A stretch of DNA of 64,000 bases from JABDIP01 sp965237625 (GTDB lineage Bacteria; Pseudomonadota; Alphaproteobacteria; DSM-16000; Inquilinaceae). The notes under the pieces were generated by a model. The model did no database searches and was not told where the DNA came from. It saw only the letters and a list, made by a program, of their open reading frames with translations. Shown piece after piece: positions 9,980 through 17,628 of the stretch. The first letter of the stretch is position 1. Each line of letters starts with the position of its first letter. Where the stretch lies: NCBI GenBank assembly GCA_965237625.1, contig CBDEGD010000006.1:76086-140085 (forward strand), read 5' to 3'. A program made the translations under genes and the position numbers.

Positions 9980-10642
9980 ATGCAACAGCCAACCCGTATC
10001 GCCCCCTCCATCCTGTCCGCCGATTTCGCCCGGCTTGGCGAGGAAGTTCAGGCCATGGAGGAGGCCGGCGCCGACGCGCTGCATGTCGACATCATGGATG
10101 GGCATTTCGTACCCAATCTGACGATCGGGGCGGGCGTGGTCAAAGCGCTGCGGCCGCTGGTGAAAATTCCGTTCGACGTGCATCTGATGATCGCGCCGGC
10201 GGAGCCCTTCGTGGAGGCTTTCGCCGATGCCGGGGCGGATACGATCACCTTCCACCCGGAGGCCGATTGGCATCCGCATCGCACGATCCAGCAGATCAAG
10301 GCGCGGGGCAAGCGGGCAGGTCTTGCGCTCAATCCCGGAACTCCCGTATCGGCGGTCGAAACCCTTCTGGGGGACGTCGATCTGGTGTTGGCGATGACCG
10401 TCAATCCGGGCTTCGGTGGGCAGAAATTCATCGACTCGGTGCTCGACAAAGTCGCGGTTCTGCGGCGCATGATCGACGCGAGCGGTCGGACGATTGATCT
10501 AGAGGTGGATGGCGGCGTCAATTTGGAGACCGCACCGCGCGTGGTTGCCGCCGGCGCGGATCTTCTGGTCGCCGGCACCGCCGGATTTGCCGGCGGTCCA
10601 TCGGGTTACGCGGCGAACATCACCGCGCTTAAAGGACGATGA
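9980..10642 (+). CDS. rpe: Ribulose-phosphate 3-epimerase
   Basis: 220 residues from the ATG at 9980 (MQQPTRIAPSILSADFARLG), the usual start of the family. The enzyme interconverts ribulose 5-phosphate and xylulose 5-phosphate in the pentose phosphate pathway. Visible TIM-barrel motifs: LHVDIMDGHFVPNLT with the metal/acid-base Asp, HLMI, MTVNPGFGGQKF with the second catalytic region, and LEVDGGVN. The open frame extends upstream to 9782, but that part lies inside the palindromic element and is not protein-like. The stop codon falls inside the first palindrome of the repeat at 10634, which may serve as terminator. Confidence 0.96.
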   Translation: MQQPTRIAPSILSADFARLGEEVQAMEEAGADALHVDIMDGHFVPNLTIGAGVVKALRPLVKIPFDVHLMIAPAEPFVEAFADAGADTITFHPEADWHPHRTIQQIKARGKRAGLALNPGTPVSAVETLLGDVDLVLAMTVNPGFGGQKFIDSVLDKVAVLRRMIDASGRTIDLEVDGGVNLETAPRVVAAGADLLVAGTAGFAGGPSGYAANITALKGR

Positions 10643-10740
10643 GATGAGGTCAATTGACCTCATCCCTGAATCGTCCTCTAGAACATTGGAGTGGATCGGG
10701 ATGATTTGAAGTCGATTCGACTTCATATCATCCCGATCTA
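10634..10740. repeat. Two-hairpin palindromic repeat, family A, copy 1 (diverged)
   Basis: First hairpin about 10634-10676 is imperfect: GATGAGGTC and GACCTCATC pair around AATT. The second, 10695-10737, is nearly perfect (ATCGGGATGAT ... ATCATCCCGAT around GAAGTCGA-T-TCGACTTC). It is related to the copies at 15066-15179 and 59660-59774 but more diverged. It overlaps the end of rpe and separates it from the heparinase-like gene, so it may terminate rpe transcription. Confidence 0.85.
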
Positions 10741-10758
10741 GGGGATAACAGACGGCAC

Positions 10759-12423
10759 ATGGTCGACGGTCGGATTTCGGTCGGCGGTTTTACCGAAGGG
10801 CTGCGCACGCTGGCCTTCGGCAATCCCCTTTATTCTCTCACTCTGGGCCGGGGTGGTCCGACCCGTCTTGAGGCGGTGCCGCCGGATCCATGGCCGGGCG
10901 ACGCCGATCGCGGCGCGGCGCTATGCGCCGGCGAGTACCGCTTCGCCGGACGCACCTTGGTTTCCGAGATACCCCTATGGCAGCCGGTCGGCGTCGGTGA
11001 CGCCTTTTTGGCGGAGTTGCACCGCTTCGACTGGCTGCGCGATCTGCGCGCGGTGGGTGGCGACTCGGCCAGGCGGCAGGCCCGGAACCTGGTCGGGTCG
11101 TGGATCGACCGCCATGATTCCTGGCATCCGCTGACCTGGCGTCCGGATGTGCTCGGGCTCCGCATCGCGAACTGGCTCGGCACCCATGATTTCTACTGCG
11201 CCAGTGCCGATGACCGGTTTCGGGCGCGGATTTTCGCCAGCCTGTTCCGCCAAACCCGACATCTGGCGCGGGCCCTGCCGGGCGGGCTGAAGGCCGTGCC
11301 GCTGTTGGTCGCCCTGAAAGGCTTGTTCTACGGCATGTTGTGTCTGCCCGGCGCGGAATCGCGGCTGGAGCCGGCGCTGAAATTGCTGGCCCAGGCGCTG
11401 AAGGACCAGATCTTGCCGGATGGCGGACATGTCCAGCGCAGCCCGGCGATCCATCTCGACCTGCTGCGCCATCTGATCGACCTGCGCGCCGTCATGCGGG
11501 CGGCCAAGGCCGAGGTTCCCGAAGCGCTGCAGCATGCCATCGACCGCATGGCGCCGGCCGTCCGGTTCTTCCTGCATGGGGATGGCGGGCTCGCTCTGTT
11601 CAACGGCACCCGCGAGGGCGAGGCGGTGCTGGTCGACGCGGCTTTGGCCCAGGCCGATGCGCCGGGACGGCCGTTGAAGAGTGCGCGGCATTGCGGTTTC
11701 GAGCGCATTCAGGCCGGTCGAACCCTGATGCTCATGGATGTCGGGCAGCCCCCCCTGGCCGGCCTCGATGCCGGAACCCATGCCGGGACACTGTGCTTCG
11801 AGCTGTCGGTGGGCCGCGAGCGCATGATCGTGAATTGCGGCTCCATGGCCGGCCTCGACCCGGCGCCCAATGGCGCCCAGGCGGCGGCTTGGGCATTGGC
11901 GCTGCGCGGTACGGCGGCCCATTCGACACTGACCGTCGATGACACGAACTCCAGCGAGGCGGTCGCCGATGGCGGCTTGGCGCGGCGGCCGTCCAAAGTC
12001 ACCGTGGAGCGCCAGGAGGAAGACGGTGCGGTGCTGATCGAGGCCAGCCATGACGGCTATCGCCGGCCCTTCGGCATGACCCATCACCGGCGGGTCTTCG
12101 TCAATGCCACCGGCGACGACATTCGCGGCGAGGATCGTTTGGAGGGCGGCCGCACCCGGCCCTTTGCCCTGCGGTTCCATTTGCACCCTTCGGTCCAGGT
12201 TTCCGCCGTGCAGGGCGGCACGGCCGCGCTGATCAGGCTCGGTGGCGGGGCCGGCTGGCGCCTGCGTGCCGATGGCGGCGATCTCTCCATCGAGGAGAGC
12301 ATCTATTGCGGCGTGGAGTCCGACATTCGCCGAACCAGCCAGATCGTCATCTCCGGCCACACCGAGGCCGGCAAGACGCCCACCCTCGTCAAGTGGGGCC
12401 TGCGCCGCGAGCGCAAGGACTGA
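10759..12423 (+). CDS. Heparinase II/III family protein
   Basis: 554 residues. A helical toroid-like N-terminal part (about 80-300, including WIDRHDSWHPLTWRPDVLGLRIANWL) is followed by a beta-rich heparinase II/III-like C-terminal domain (about 310-550, including GGLALFNGTREG and AHSTLTVDDTNSSE). Members are polysaccharide lyases or proteins of unknown substrate involved in cell-surface polysaccharide handling. There is no signal peptide, which is common for this subgroup sitting between rpe and purH in alphaproteobacteria. The start at 10759 follows a GGGGATAAC stretch. The substrate cannot be predicted from sequence. Confidence 0.85.
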   Translation: MVDGRISVGGFTEGLRTLAFGNPLYSLTLGRGGPTRLEAVPPDPWPGDADRGAALCAGEYRFAGRTLVSEIPLWQPVGVGDAFLAELHRFDWLRDLRAVGGDSARRQARNLVGSWIDRHDSWHPLTWRPDVLGLRIANWLGTHDFYCASADDRFRARIFASLFRQTRHLARALPGGLKAVPLLVALKGLFYGMLCLPGAESRLEPALKLLAQALKDQILPDGGHVQRSPAIHLDLLRHLIDLRAVMRAAKAEVPEALQHAIDRMAPAVRFFLHGDGGLALFNGTREGEAVLVDAALAQADAPGRPLKSARHCGFERIQAGRTLMLMDVGQPPLAGLDAGTHAGTLCFELSVGRERMIVNCGSMAGLDPAPNGAQAAAWALALRGTAAHSTLTVDDTNSSEAVADGGLARRPSKVTVERQEEDGAVLIEASHDGYRRPFGMTHHRRVFVNATGDDIRGEDRLEGGRTRPFALRFHLHPSVQVSAVQGGTAALIRLGGGAGWRLRADGGDLSIEESIYCGVESDIRRTSQIVISGHTEAGKTPTLVKWGLRRERKD

Positions 12424-12527
12424 TCCGGGCGTTCGGCCCGCAGCTCGGAATCGGCGACTCAGGATCGGCAATCCAATGCCGCGCCCGGCGCGTATAAGAA
12501 AGGTCGCCAACAAAGAACTGGGTTCCG

Positions 12528-13385
12528 ATGGTCACAGCCTTTGCGCATCGTGTTGTCCTCGCCGCTTTGCTGCCGTTTCTCCTGGGCGCCTGTTCCGCCG
12601 CCGATCTGCTGAACGCGACCGTGCCCAAGGAGGGGTACACGCTCAGCGAAGGCATCGCCTTTGGAGACGATCCGCGCCACCGGCTGGATGTCTACGTCCC
12701 GGACGATCTGGCCGGGCCGGTGCCGGTCGTTGTCTTCTTTTATGGCGGAAGCTGGCGCAATGGCGACCGGCAGGATTACCTGTTCGTGGGAGAGGCCCTG
12801 GCGTCACGCGGCTTCGTCGCCGTGATCCCCGACTACCGGCTGTACCCCGATGTCGCTTTCCCGGATTTTCTGGCCGACAGCGCCAACGCGGTCCGCTGGG
12901 TCCGCGAGTCGATCGCGGGGCATGATGGCGATCCGGATCGGATCTTCCTGATGGGGCATTCGGCGGGTGCCTACAATGCCGCAATGCTGGCAGTCGACGC
13001 CCGCTATCTGGCGGAGGCCGGGCTCGACCGGACGGTCATAGACGGCGTGATCGGCCTTGCCGGTCCCTACGATTTTCTGCCCCTGGACACGCGCGTAACC
13101 CGCCGTGTGTTCGGCGCGGCGCCGGACCTCCTGCAGACCCAGCCGGTGACCTTCGTCGACGGAGATACGCCGCCGCTGCTGCTCGTCACCGGTACCGACG
13201 ACACCATCGTGCGTCCACGCAACAGCGAGTCCCTCGCGGGCTTGGCGAATAGGTCCGGCGGCTCGGCCAGCCTTCGTTTCTACCCGGGAATCGGCCATTT
13301 CCGCTTGGTTCTGTCCCTCGCGGACGGCTATCGGGGCGACGCGCCGGTGCTCGACGATGTGGAGGCGTTCATCCGCGGTCGATAG
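12528..13385 (+). CDS. Lipoprotein alpha/beta-hydrolase (carboxylesterase-like)
   Basis: 285 residues. The N-terminus MVTAFAHRVVLAALLPFLLG leads to a lipobox L-L-G-A-C, so lipid modification at Cys21 and membrane anchoring are likely. The rest is an alpha/beta-hydrolase fold: oxyanion-type motif FFYGGSWRNGD (HGG variant with Tyr), nucleophile elbow GHSAGA, Asp in VTGTDDTIV, and His in PGIGHF. It resembles the BD-FAE/esterase-lipase group. The substrate is unknown. The gene lies about 100 bp after the heparinase-like gene on the same strand and could be cotranscribed with it. Confidence 0.88.
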   Translation: MVTAFAHRVVLAALLPFLLGACSAADLLNATVPKEGYTLSEGIAFGDDPRHRLDVYVPDDLAGPVPVVVFFYGGSWRNGDRQDYLFVGEALASRGFVAVIPDYRLYPDVAFPDFLADSANAVRWVRESIAGHDGDPDRIFLMGHSAGAYNAAMLAVDARYLAEAGLDRTVIDGVIGLAGPYDFLPLDTRVTRRVFGAAPDLLQTQPVTFVDGDTPPLLLVTGTDDTIVRPRNSESLAGLANRSGGSASLRFYPGIGHFRLVLSLADGYRGDAPVLDDVEAFIRGR

Positions 13386-13403
13386 CCGCTCGCGTTAGGG
13401 TTC

Positions 13404-13479
13404 GCGGTAAGGCTCGCAGTCGGGGGGCAAACGCTCTAAAAGAGCGCCGTTACCGCCCCACCGACCATCATTGCGAGCC
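13404..13479 (+). promoter_or_regulatory. Structured leader of purH (candidate)
   Basis: GGCTCGCA at 13411-13418 pairs perfectly with TGCGAGCC at 13472-13479, the eight bases directly before the purH ATG. Inside it, GTCGG.GGG (13419-13427) can pair with CCC.CCGAC near 13458-13466, and CGCTCT/AGAGCG (13432-13437/13441-13446) forms a small hairpin. An alternative pairing is GCGGTAA (13404-13410) with TTACCGC (13450-13456). Folding would bury the ribosome-binding region. I do not recognise a named riboswitch here. Confidence 0.4.
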
Positions 13480-15069
13480 ATGCCCGATACACCTCTCGTC
13501 GTGAACCGCGCCCTGATCTCCGTGTTCGACAAGCGCGGGATCGTCGATCTCGCCCGTTTCCTGGCCGGCCAGGGTGTCGAAATCCTGTCGACCGGAGGGT
13601 CCGCCAAGGCGCTCCAGGATGCCGGAATCCCGATCACCCAGGTGTCGGACCACACTGGTTTTCCGGAAATCATGGATGGACGGGTCAAGACCCTGCATCC
13701 GAAGATCCATGGCGGGCTGCTGGCGCGGCGGGATGTGGCGGAGCACCAACAGGCGATGGCCGATCAGGGCATCGTGCCGATCGATCTGCTGGTCTCCAAT
13801 CTGTACCCGTTCGAGGAGACGGTGGCCGCCGGCTCGGATTTCGAGGCCTGCATCGAGAACATCGATATCGGCGGACCGGCAATGATCCGCGCCGCGGCGA
13901 AGAATCATGATTTCGTGGCCGTCGTTACCGATCCCGGGGATTATGGGACGGTGATCTCGGAGATCGAGGGCGAGGGCGGCGTCACCGGTGCGCTGCGCCG
14001 GCATCTGGCGGCGGCGGCATTCGCCCGCACGGCGGCCTATGATGCAGCAGTGTCGGGATGGTTCGCCGGCGTGCTCGATACACCGTTTCCGTCGCGCCTC
14101 ACGGTGTCGGGGCAGTTGATGGAAAGCCTGCGGTACGGCGAGAACCCGCACCAGCGCGCGGCACTCTATCGCGCCGATCCGGCACGGCCGGGAATCGTTT
14201 CCGGCCGCCAGGTCCAGGGCAAGGCGCTCAGCTTCAACAACATCAACGATGCCGACGCCGCCTTCGAACTGGTCGCCGAGTTCGAGGGTCCGGCGATCGC
14301 CATCATCAAGCACGCCAACCCGTGCGGGGTCGCCACCGCCGACAGCTTGGCGACCGCCTATTTCAAGGCCCTGGCCTGCGATCCGGTCAGCGCCTTTGGT
14401 GGCATAATCGCCGCCAACCGCACACTGGACGTGGCCACCGCCACCGCCGTAGCGGAGCTGTTCGCCGAGGTGGTGATCGCGCCGGATGCCGATGAGACCG
14501 CACTTGAGGTGTTGTCCGCCAAGAAGAATCTGCGTGTCGTCCTGACCGGCGCCATGCCCGACCCGGCGGTCGGCGGGCTGACCATGCGGACCGTCGCAGG
14601 CGGGTTGCTGGTTCAGGATCGCGATATTGGCAACGTCGCCGCCGAGCAGTTGGACGTGGTCACCAAACGGTCGCCGACCGATGCCGAACTGGCCGATATG
14701 CTATTCGCGTTCCGGGTGGCAAAGCATGTGAAATCGAACGCCATTGTTTATGTCCGGGGCGGCACGACCGTCGGCATTGGCGCCGGCCAGATGAGCCGGG
14801 TCGACAGCGCTCGCACGGCGGTTGCCAAGGCCGCCGAGATCGCGGCGATGGAAGGCAGTGGCGGTGGCGGTGGGTCGCCTATCGTCGGGTCGGTCGTCGC
14901 ATCCGAAGCGTTCTTTCCCTTCGCCGACGGGCTGTTGACCGCGATAAAAGCCGGCGCGACAGCCGTGATCCAGCCTGGCGGATCCATGCGCGACCAGGAG
15001 GTGATCGCCGCCGCCGACCAGGCTGGCATCGCTATGGTCTTCACCGGGATGCGACATTTCCGGCACTAG
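13480..15069 (+). CDS. purH: Bifunctional AICAR formyltransferase / IMP cyclohydrolase
   Basis: 529 residues, normal for PurH, which catalyses the last two steps of IMP synthesis. The N-terminal IMP cyclohydrolase (MGS-like) domain shows ALISVFDKRGI, STGGSAKAL, and GRVKTLHPKIHGG. The C-terminal AICARFT domain shows LRYGENPHQRAAL, KHANPCGVA with the catalytic Lys-His, SAFGGIIA and SDAFFPF-like ASEAFFPFADG. The ATG at 13480 is preferred; a TTG at 13471 is in frame. The TAG stop is part of the CTAG that begins the following palindromic repeat. Confidence 0.97.
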   Translation: MPDTPLVVNRALISVFDKRGIVDLARFLAGQGVEILSTGGSAKALQDAGIPITQVSDHTGFPEIMDGRVKTLHPKIHGGLLARRDVAEHQQAMADQGIVPIDLLVSNLYPFEETVAAGSDFEACIENIDIGGPAMIRAAAKNHDFVAVVTDPGDYGTVISEIEGEGGVTGALRRHLAAAAFARTAAYDAAVSGWFAGVLDTPFPSRLTVSGQLMESLRYGENPHQRAALYRADPARPGIVSGRQVQGKALSFNNINDADAAFELVAEFEGPAIAIIKHANPCGVATADSLATAYFKALACDPVSAFGGIIAANRTLDVATATAVAELFAEVVIAPDADETALEVLSAKKNLRVVLTGAMPDPAVGGLTMRTVAGGLLVQDRDIGNVAAEQLDVVTKRSPTDAELADMLFAFRVAKHVKSNAIVYVRGGTTVGIGAGQMSRVDSARTAVAKAAEIAAMEGSGGGGGSPIVGSVVASEAFFPFADGLLTAIKAGATAVIQPGGSMRDQEVIAAADQAGIAMVFTGMRHFRH

Positions 15070-15179
15070 AGCACGATGAGATTAGGTCGATTGACCTAAT
15101 CTCATCGTGCTCTAGAATCTTAGGAATAGAGTGGGATTCAGATTTGAAGTCGACTCGACTTCAAATCATCCTGCTCTAG
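15066..15179. repeat. Two-hairpin palindromic repeat, family A, copy 2
   Basis: The first hairpin, 15066-15115, has a perfect 23-bp stem (CTAGAGCACGATGAG ...) with loop GATT. The second, about 15127-15179, has the core GATTTGAAGTCGA-C-TCGACTTCAAATC. It is almost identical to 59660-59774 and related to 10634-10740. It overlaps the purH stop codon and joins the family B copy through a shared CTAG. It is likely a transcription terminator as well as a dispersed repeat. Confidence 0.92.
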
Positions 15180-15311
15180 TGTCCCTTTGATCCTGAAATT
15201 CGCTATGGCAAATTTCAGGATCAAAGGGACACTAACTATATGATTCTAGTGTGATTCAGCTTCCAAATCTCGGCACACGAAATGTGCCGAACTTCAGAAC
15301 CATCACACTAG
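15177..15311. repeat. Two-hairpin palindromic repeat, family B, copy 2 (inverted)
   Basis: The first palindrome, 15177-15234, has a perfect 24-bp stem (TAGTGTCCCTTTGATCCTG ...) with a 10-nt loop. The second, 15246-15311 (CTAGTGTGATT ... CATCACACTAG), is imperfect. It is the reverse complement of the arrangement at 5369-5500. It lies between the convergent purH and MFS genes. Confidence 0.92.
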
Positions 15312-15393
15312 ACCGTTGTCTGCTCACCGAAGAGCGGGCCGGCGCTCTATGCCCGATCGGCGGTGAATTCGGCGGCGTCCAGGTGAAACTTCA

Positions 15394-16722
15394 TCAGGCC
15401 TGCGCTTCCGACGACCCGGGCTCTTTTACCGCCAGCAGCAAGAGTCCGCCGGCGATCCAGAAAATGACGATCGTCGACATACCGAGCCGGACGCTGCCGG
15501 AGATTGCGGTGACGGTGCTGAAAATGACCGGACCGAAGAAGGCGGCTGATTTTCCGGTCATCGCGTAGAGGCCGAACATCTCGGTCTCCATGTCCTTGGG
15601 CGAGAGCCGGGCCATCAGCGACCGGCTCGCGGCCTGTGCCGGGCCGACGAAGATCCCAAGTCCCAGGGCGAGATAGATGAATGTCTGGGCATCGGTCACC
15701 AGCAGGAGGGGTATGGCGAAAAGCACCAGGCCGACCAGGGCGACCAGCACGGTCGGTTTGGACCCCCTGCCGTCGTCCAGCCAAGCGAATCCGGCCGCCC
15801 CCAGTCCGGCGGTTACGTTGAGACCGATCGCAAACTTCAGGATCTCGGAAAGTTCCATGCCGAACGCAACCGATGCATAGACGCCTCCCATCGCGAACAG
15901 GGTGGTCAGCCCGTCTCTGTACAGCGCGCTGGCGATCAGAAATCTGACAATCTGGCCATAGTCGCGCGCCCTCTTCAGGGTTGCGATCAGAGTCGATATG
16001 CCGCGGCGGATCGAGGTCCGGATGGACAGCCCGGAATCTGGCTCATCGCGGGTCAGAAAAAACAACGGCAGTGAAAACACGGCGAACCAGATCGCCACAA
16101 GCGGCGCTGTGGCGCGAACGTTTTCGCTATTTTCCTCAGGGAGGCCGAGAAAGCCCGCGCTATCGCCGTCGAGCCCGGTGAATCCGAAAAGGGCGATGGC
16201 CAGGCATGTCAGCCCGCCCGCATAGCCCAGCCCCCACGCCCAACCGGACACGCGGCCCAGATAGGGTCTCGGGGCTATGTCGGGCAGCATCGCGTTGTAG
16301 AACACGCCCGCGAGTTCGAATGCGACGTTGGCAAGACCGACGGTCATCAGCGTGAAAAGCACGAAGGATCGATCAGGCTCGGCGTACCATAGGAGCGCTG
16401 TCGGCAGTATAGTGAGCGTGACGAAGACGCCAATCCAGGGCTTCCGTCGGCCGGCATGGTCGGCGATCGCGCCCAGGAACGGACTCAGGATTGCAACAAC
16501 CAGACCGGAAATGCCGATCGCATAGCCCCAGGCCGATGCGCCGGCCGTTGCGTCGCCATAAATGCTGCGGGCGAAATATACGCTAATCACGAAGGTGCCG
16601 ATGACCGTGCTGAAGGCGGAATTGGCCCAGTCGTAAAGGCACCAGGAGAATATACCGAGGCGGTCTGCCGCCGGTGCGGCTTTCACCGGGGGTGGGCCTG
16701 CATGCTGCGCAAGCTGGGTCAT
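15394..16722 (-). CDS. UMF1-type MFS transporter
   Basis: 442 residues with about twelve hydrophobic segments. The opening IFSWCLYDWANSAFSTVI matches the UMF1/Atg22-like branch of the major facilitator superfamily. The loop after the third helix, ADHAGRRKPWI, is the MFS motif A. An interior loop (LTRDEPDSGLSIRTSIRRG) separates the two six-helix halves. Bacterial members are permeases of unknown or varied substrate in the inner membrane. It converges with purH across two palindromic repeats, and its promoter must lie in the region 16723-17127. Confidence 0.88.
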   Translation of the reverse strand: MTQLAQHAGPPPVKAAPAADRLGIFSWCLYDWANSAFSTVIGTFVISVYFARSIYGDATAGASAWGYAIGISGLVVAILSPFLGAIADHAGRRKPWIGVFVTLTILPTALLWYAEPDRSFVLFTLMTVGLANVAFELAGVFYNAMLPDIAPRPYLGRVSGWAWGLGYAGGLTCLAIALFGFTGLDGDSAGFLGLPEENSENVRATAPLVAIWFAVFSLPLFFLTRDEPDSGLSIRTSIRRGISTLIATLKRARDYGQIVRFLIASALYRDGLTTLFAMGGVYASVAFGMELSEILKFAIGLNVTAGLGAAGFAWLDDGRGSKPTVLVALVGLVLFAIPLLLVTDAQTFIYLALGLGIFVGPAQAASRSLMARLSPKDMETEMFGLYAMTGKSAAFFGPVIFSTVTAISGSVRLGMSTIVIFWIAGGLLLLAVKEPGSSEAQA

Positions 16723-17127
16723 GCCGGTCCTTCGAATCGGTGAATGACGGATGCATTGCTAGCGCGTGGGCACGCGCCTGTCACGATGTGCTCCTGGCCT
16801 ACGGCGATTCGCCGGCCTGCGGTGCCAATTCCGGATCGGCCGCCGAATTCTGGAACCAACGGGGCGTTTTCGGGGGTGCCAGAATCGTCACCCGCTGTCC
16901 GGGCAACGGTGGAACACCGAACATGCGGTTCGCCGTCGAGCGGCCCCCATTGCCTTGAGAAATAAGCTGATTTCGGGCGCCGGCCAATTGATCATCGGCA
17001 TTGGAACCAATCCGGCTGGAAATACGGTGTCCTAATCAGGTCGGGGGCGGCGGCGCGCAATGCACCTGTACAATCGAAATGTTATTTGTTCAACTGCCGA
17101 AATATCGTGACAAAAAGGGGCGCAGTA
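16723..17127. other. Gene-free 405-bp divergent intergenic region
   Basis: It lies between the start of the UMF1-type transporter (minus) and the universal stress protein (plus), so it must hold promoters for both. The last 60 bp are more AT-rich (TGTTATTTGTTCAACTG near 17078). I see no RNA gene, repeat or convincing ORF. Confidence 0.5.
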
Positions 17128-17562
17128 ATGCTTGGAAATTTCGTCGTGGCGGTCGATGGCAGTTCCGGAGGCGAGCGCGCATTACAGGCCGCGATTGACC
17201 TGGCCAAACTGACCAAAGTCGGACTGACGCTGGTCTACGTCATCGAATGGTCCCCCTTCTCCTTTCACACCCCGGAAGAGTTGGCGGAGCGACACAAGCG
17301 CCGGGAGGAGGAAATCGACCGGGCCCGCACGGCGGTCCTCACACCGTCCGAAGCGATCGTGAAGGCAGCGGGTTTGTCCTGTGATCTGGTGGTCAAGCAT
17401 GGCCATCCGGCGGAGACCGTCGCCGGCATCGCCGAGAGCGGCAAGGCCTCGCACATATTTATTGGGCGCAAGGGCGAGTCGCGTGTCGGAGCGTTGCTGT
17501 TCGGCAGCACCGCCGCCTCTCTGATCCAGATTTCCACCGTCCCCGTGACGTTTGTCCCCTGA
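17128..17562 (+). CDS. Universal stress protein (UspA family)
   Basis: 144 residues, one Usp domain. It begins MLGNFVVAVDGSSGGERAL, with the Asp and Gly of the first nucleotide-binding loop. The C-terminal motif GRKGESRVGALLFGS fits G-2x-G-9x-G-S/T, which marks ATP-binding Usp proteins. The ATG at 17128 is preferred because Usp domains start within a few residues of Met and AAAGGGG lies about 10 nt upstream. An in-frame ATG at 17086 is less likely. The symporter gene follows 66 bp downstream on the same strand, suggesting that the two are linked, as Usp proteins often are with transporters. Confidence 0.92.
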   Translation: MLGNFVVAVDGSSGGERALQAAIDLAKLTKVGLTLVYVIEWSPFSFHTPEELAERHKRREEEIDRARTAVLTPSEAIVKAAGLSCDLVVKHGHPAETVAGIAESGKASHIFIGRKGESRVGALLFGSTAASLIQISTVPVTFVP

Positions 17563-17628
17563 CGTTCGTGCCCTGAGGTAAGGGACTCCAAAAAACACTT
17601 CCCCCAACCCGACCCGGGAGAATTTCGG

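Noticed and set aside
10975..12513. 512-codon open frame antisense to the heparinase-like gene
   Set aside because: Shadow of a well-supported gene; Gln/Arg-rich product without recognisable domains.
13411..13479. ZTP (pfl) riboswitch upstream of purH
   Set aside because: I could not find the conserved core of that riboswitch; only a generic hairpin is supported.
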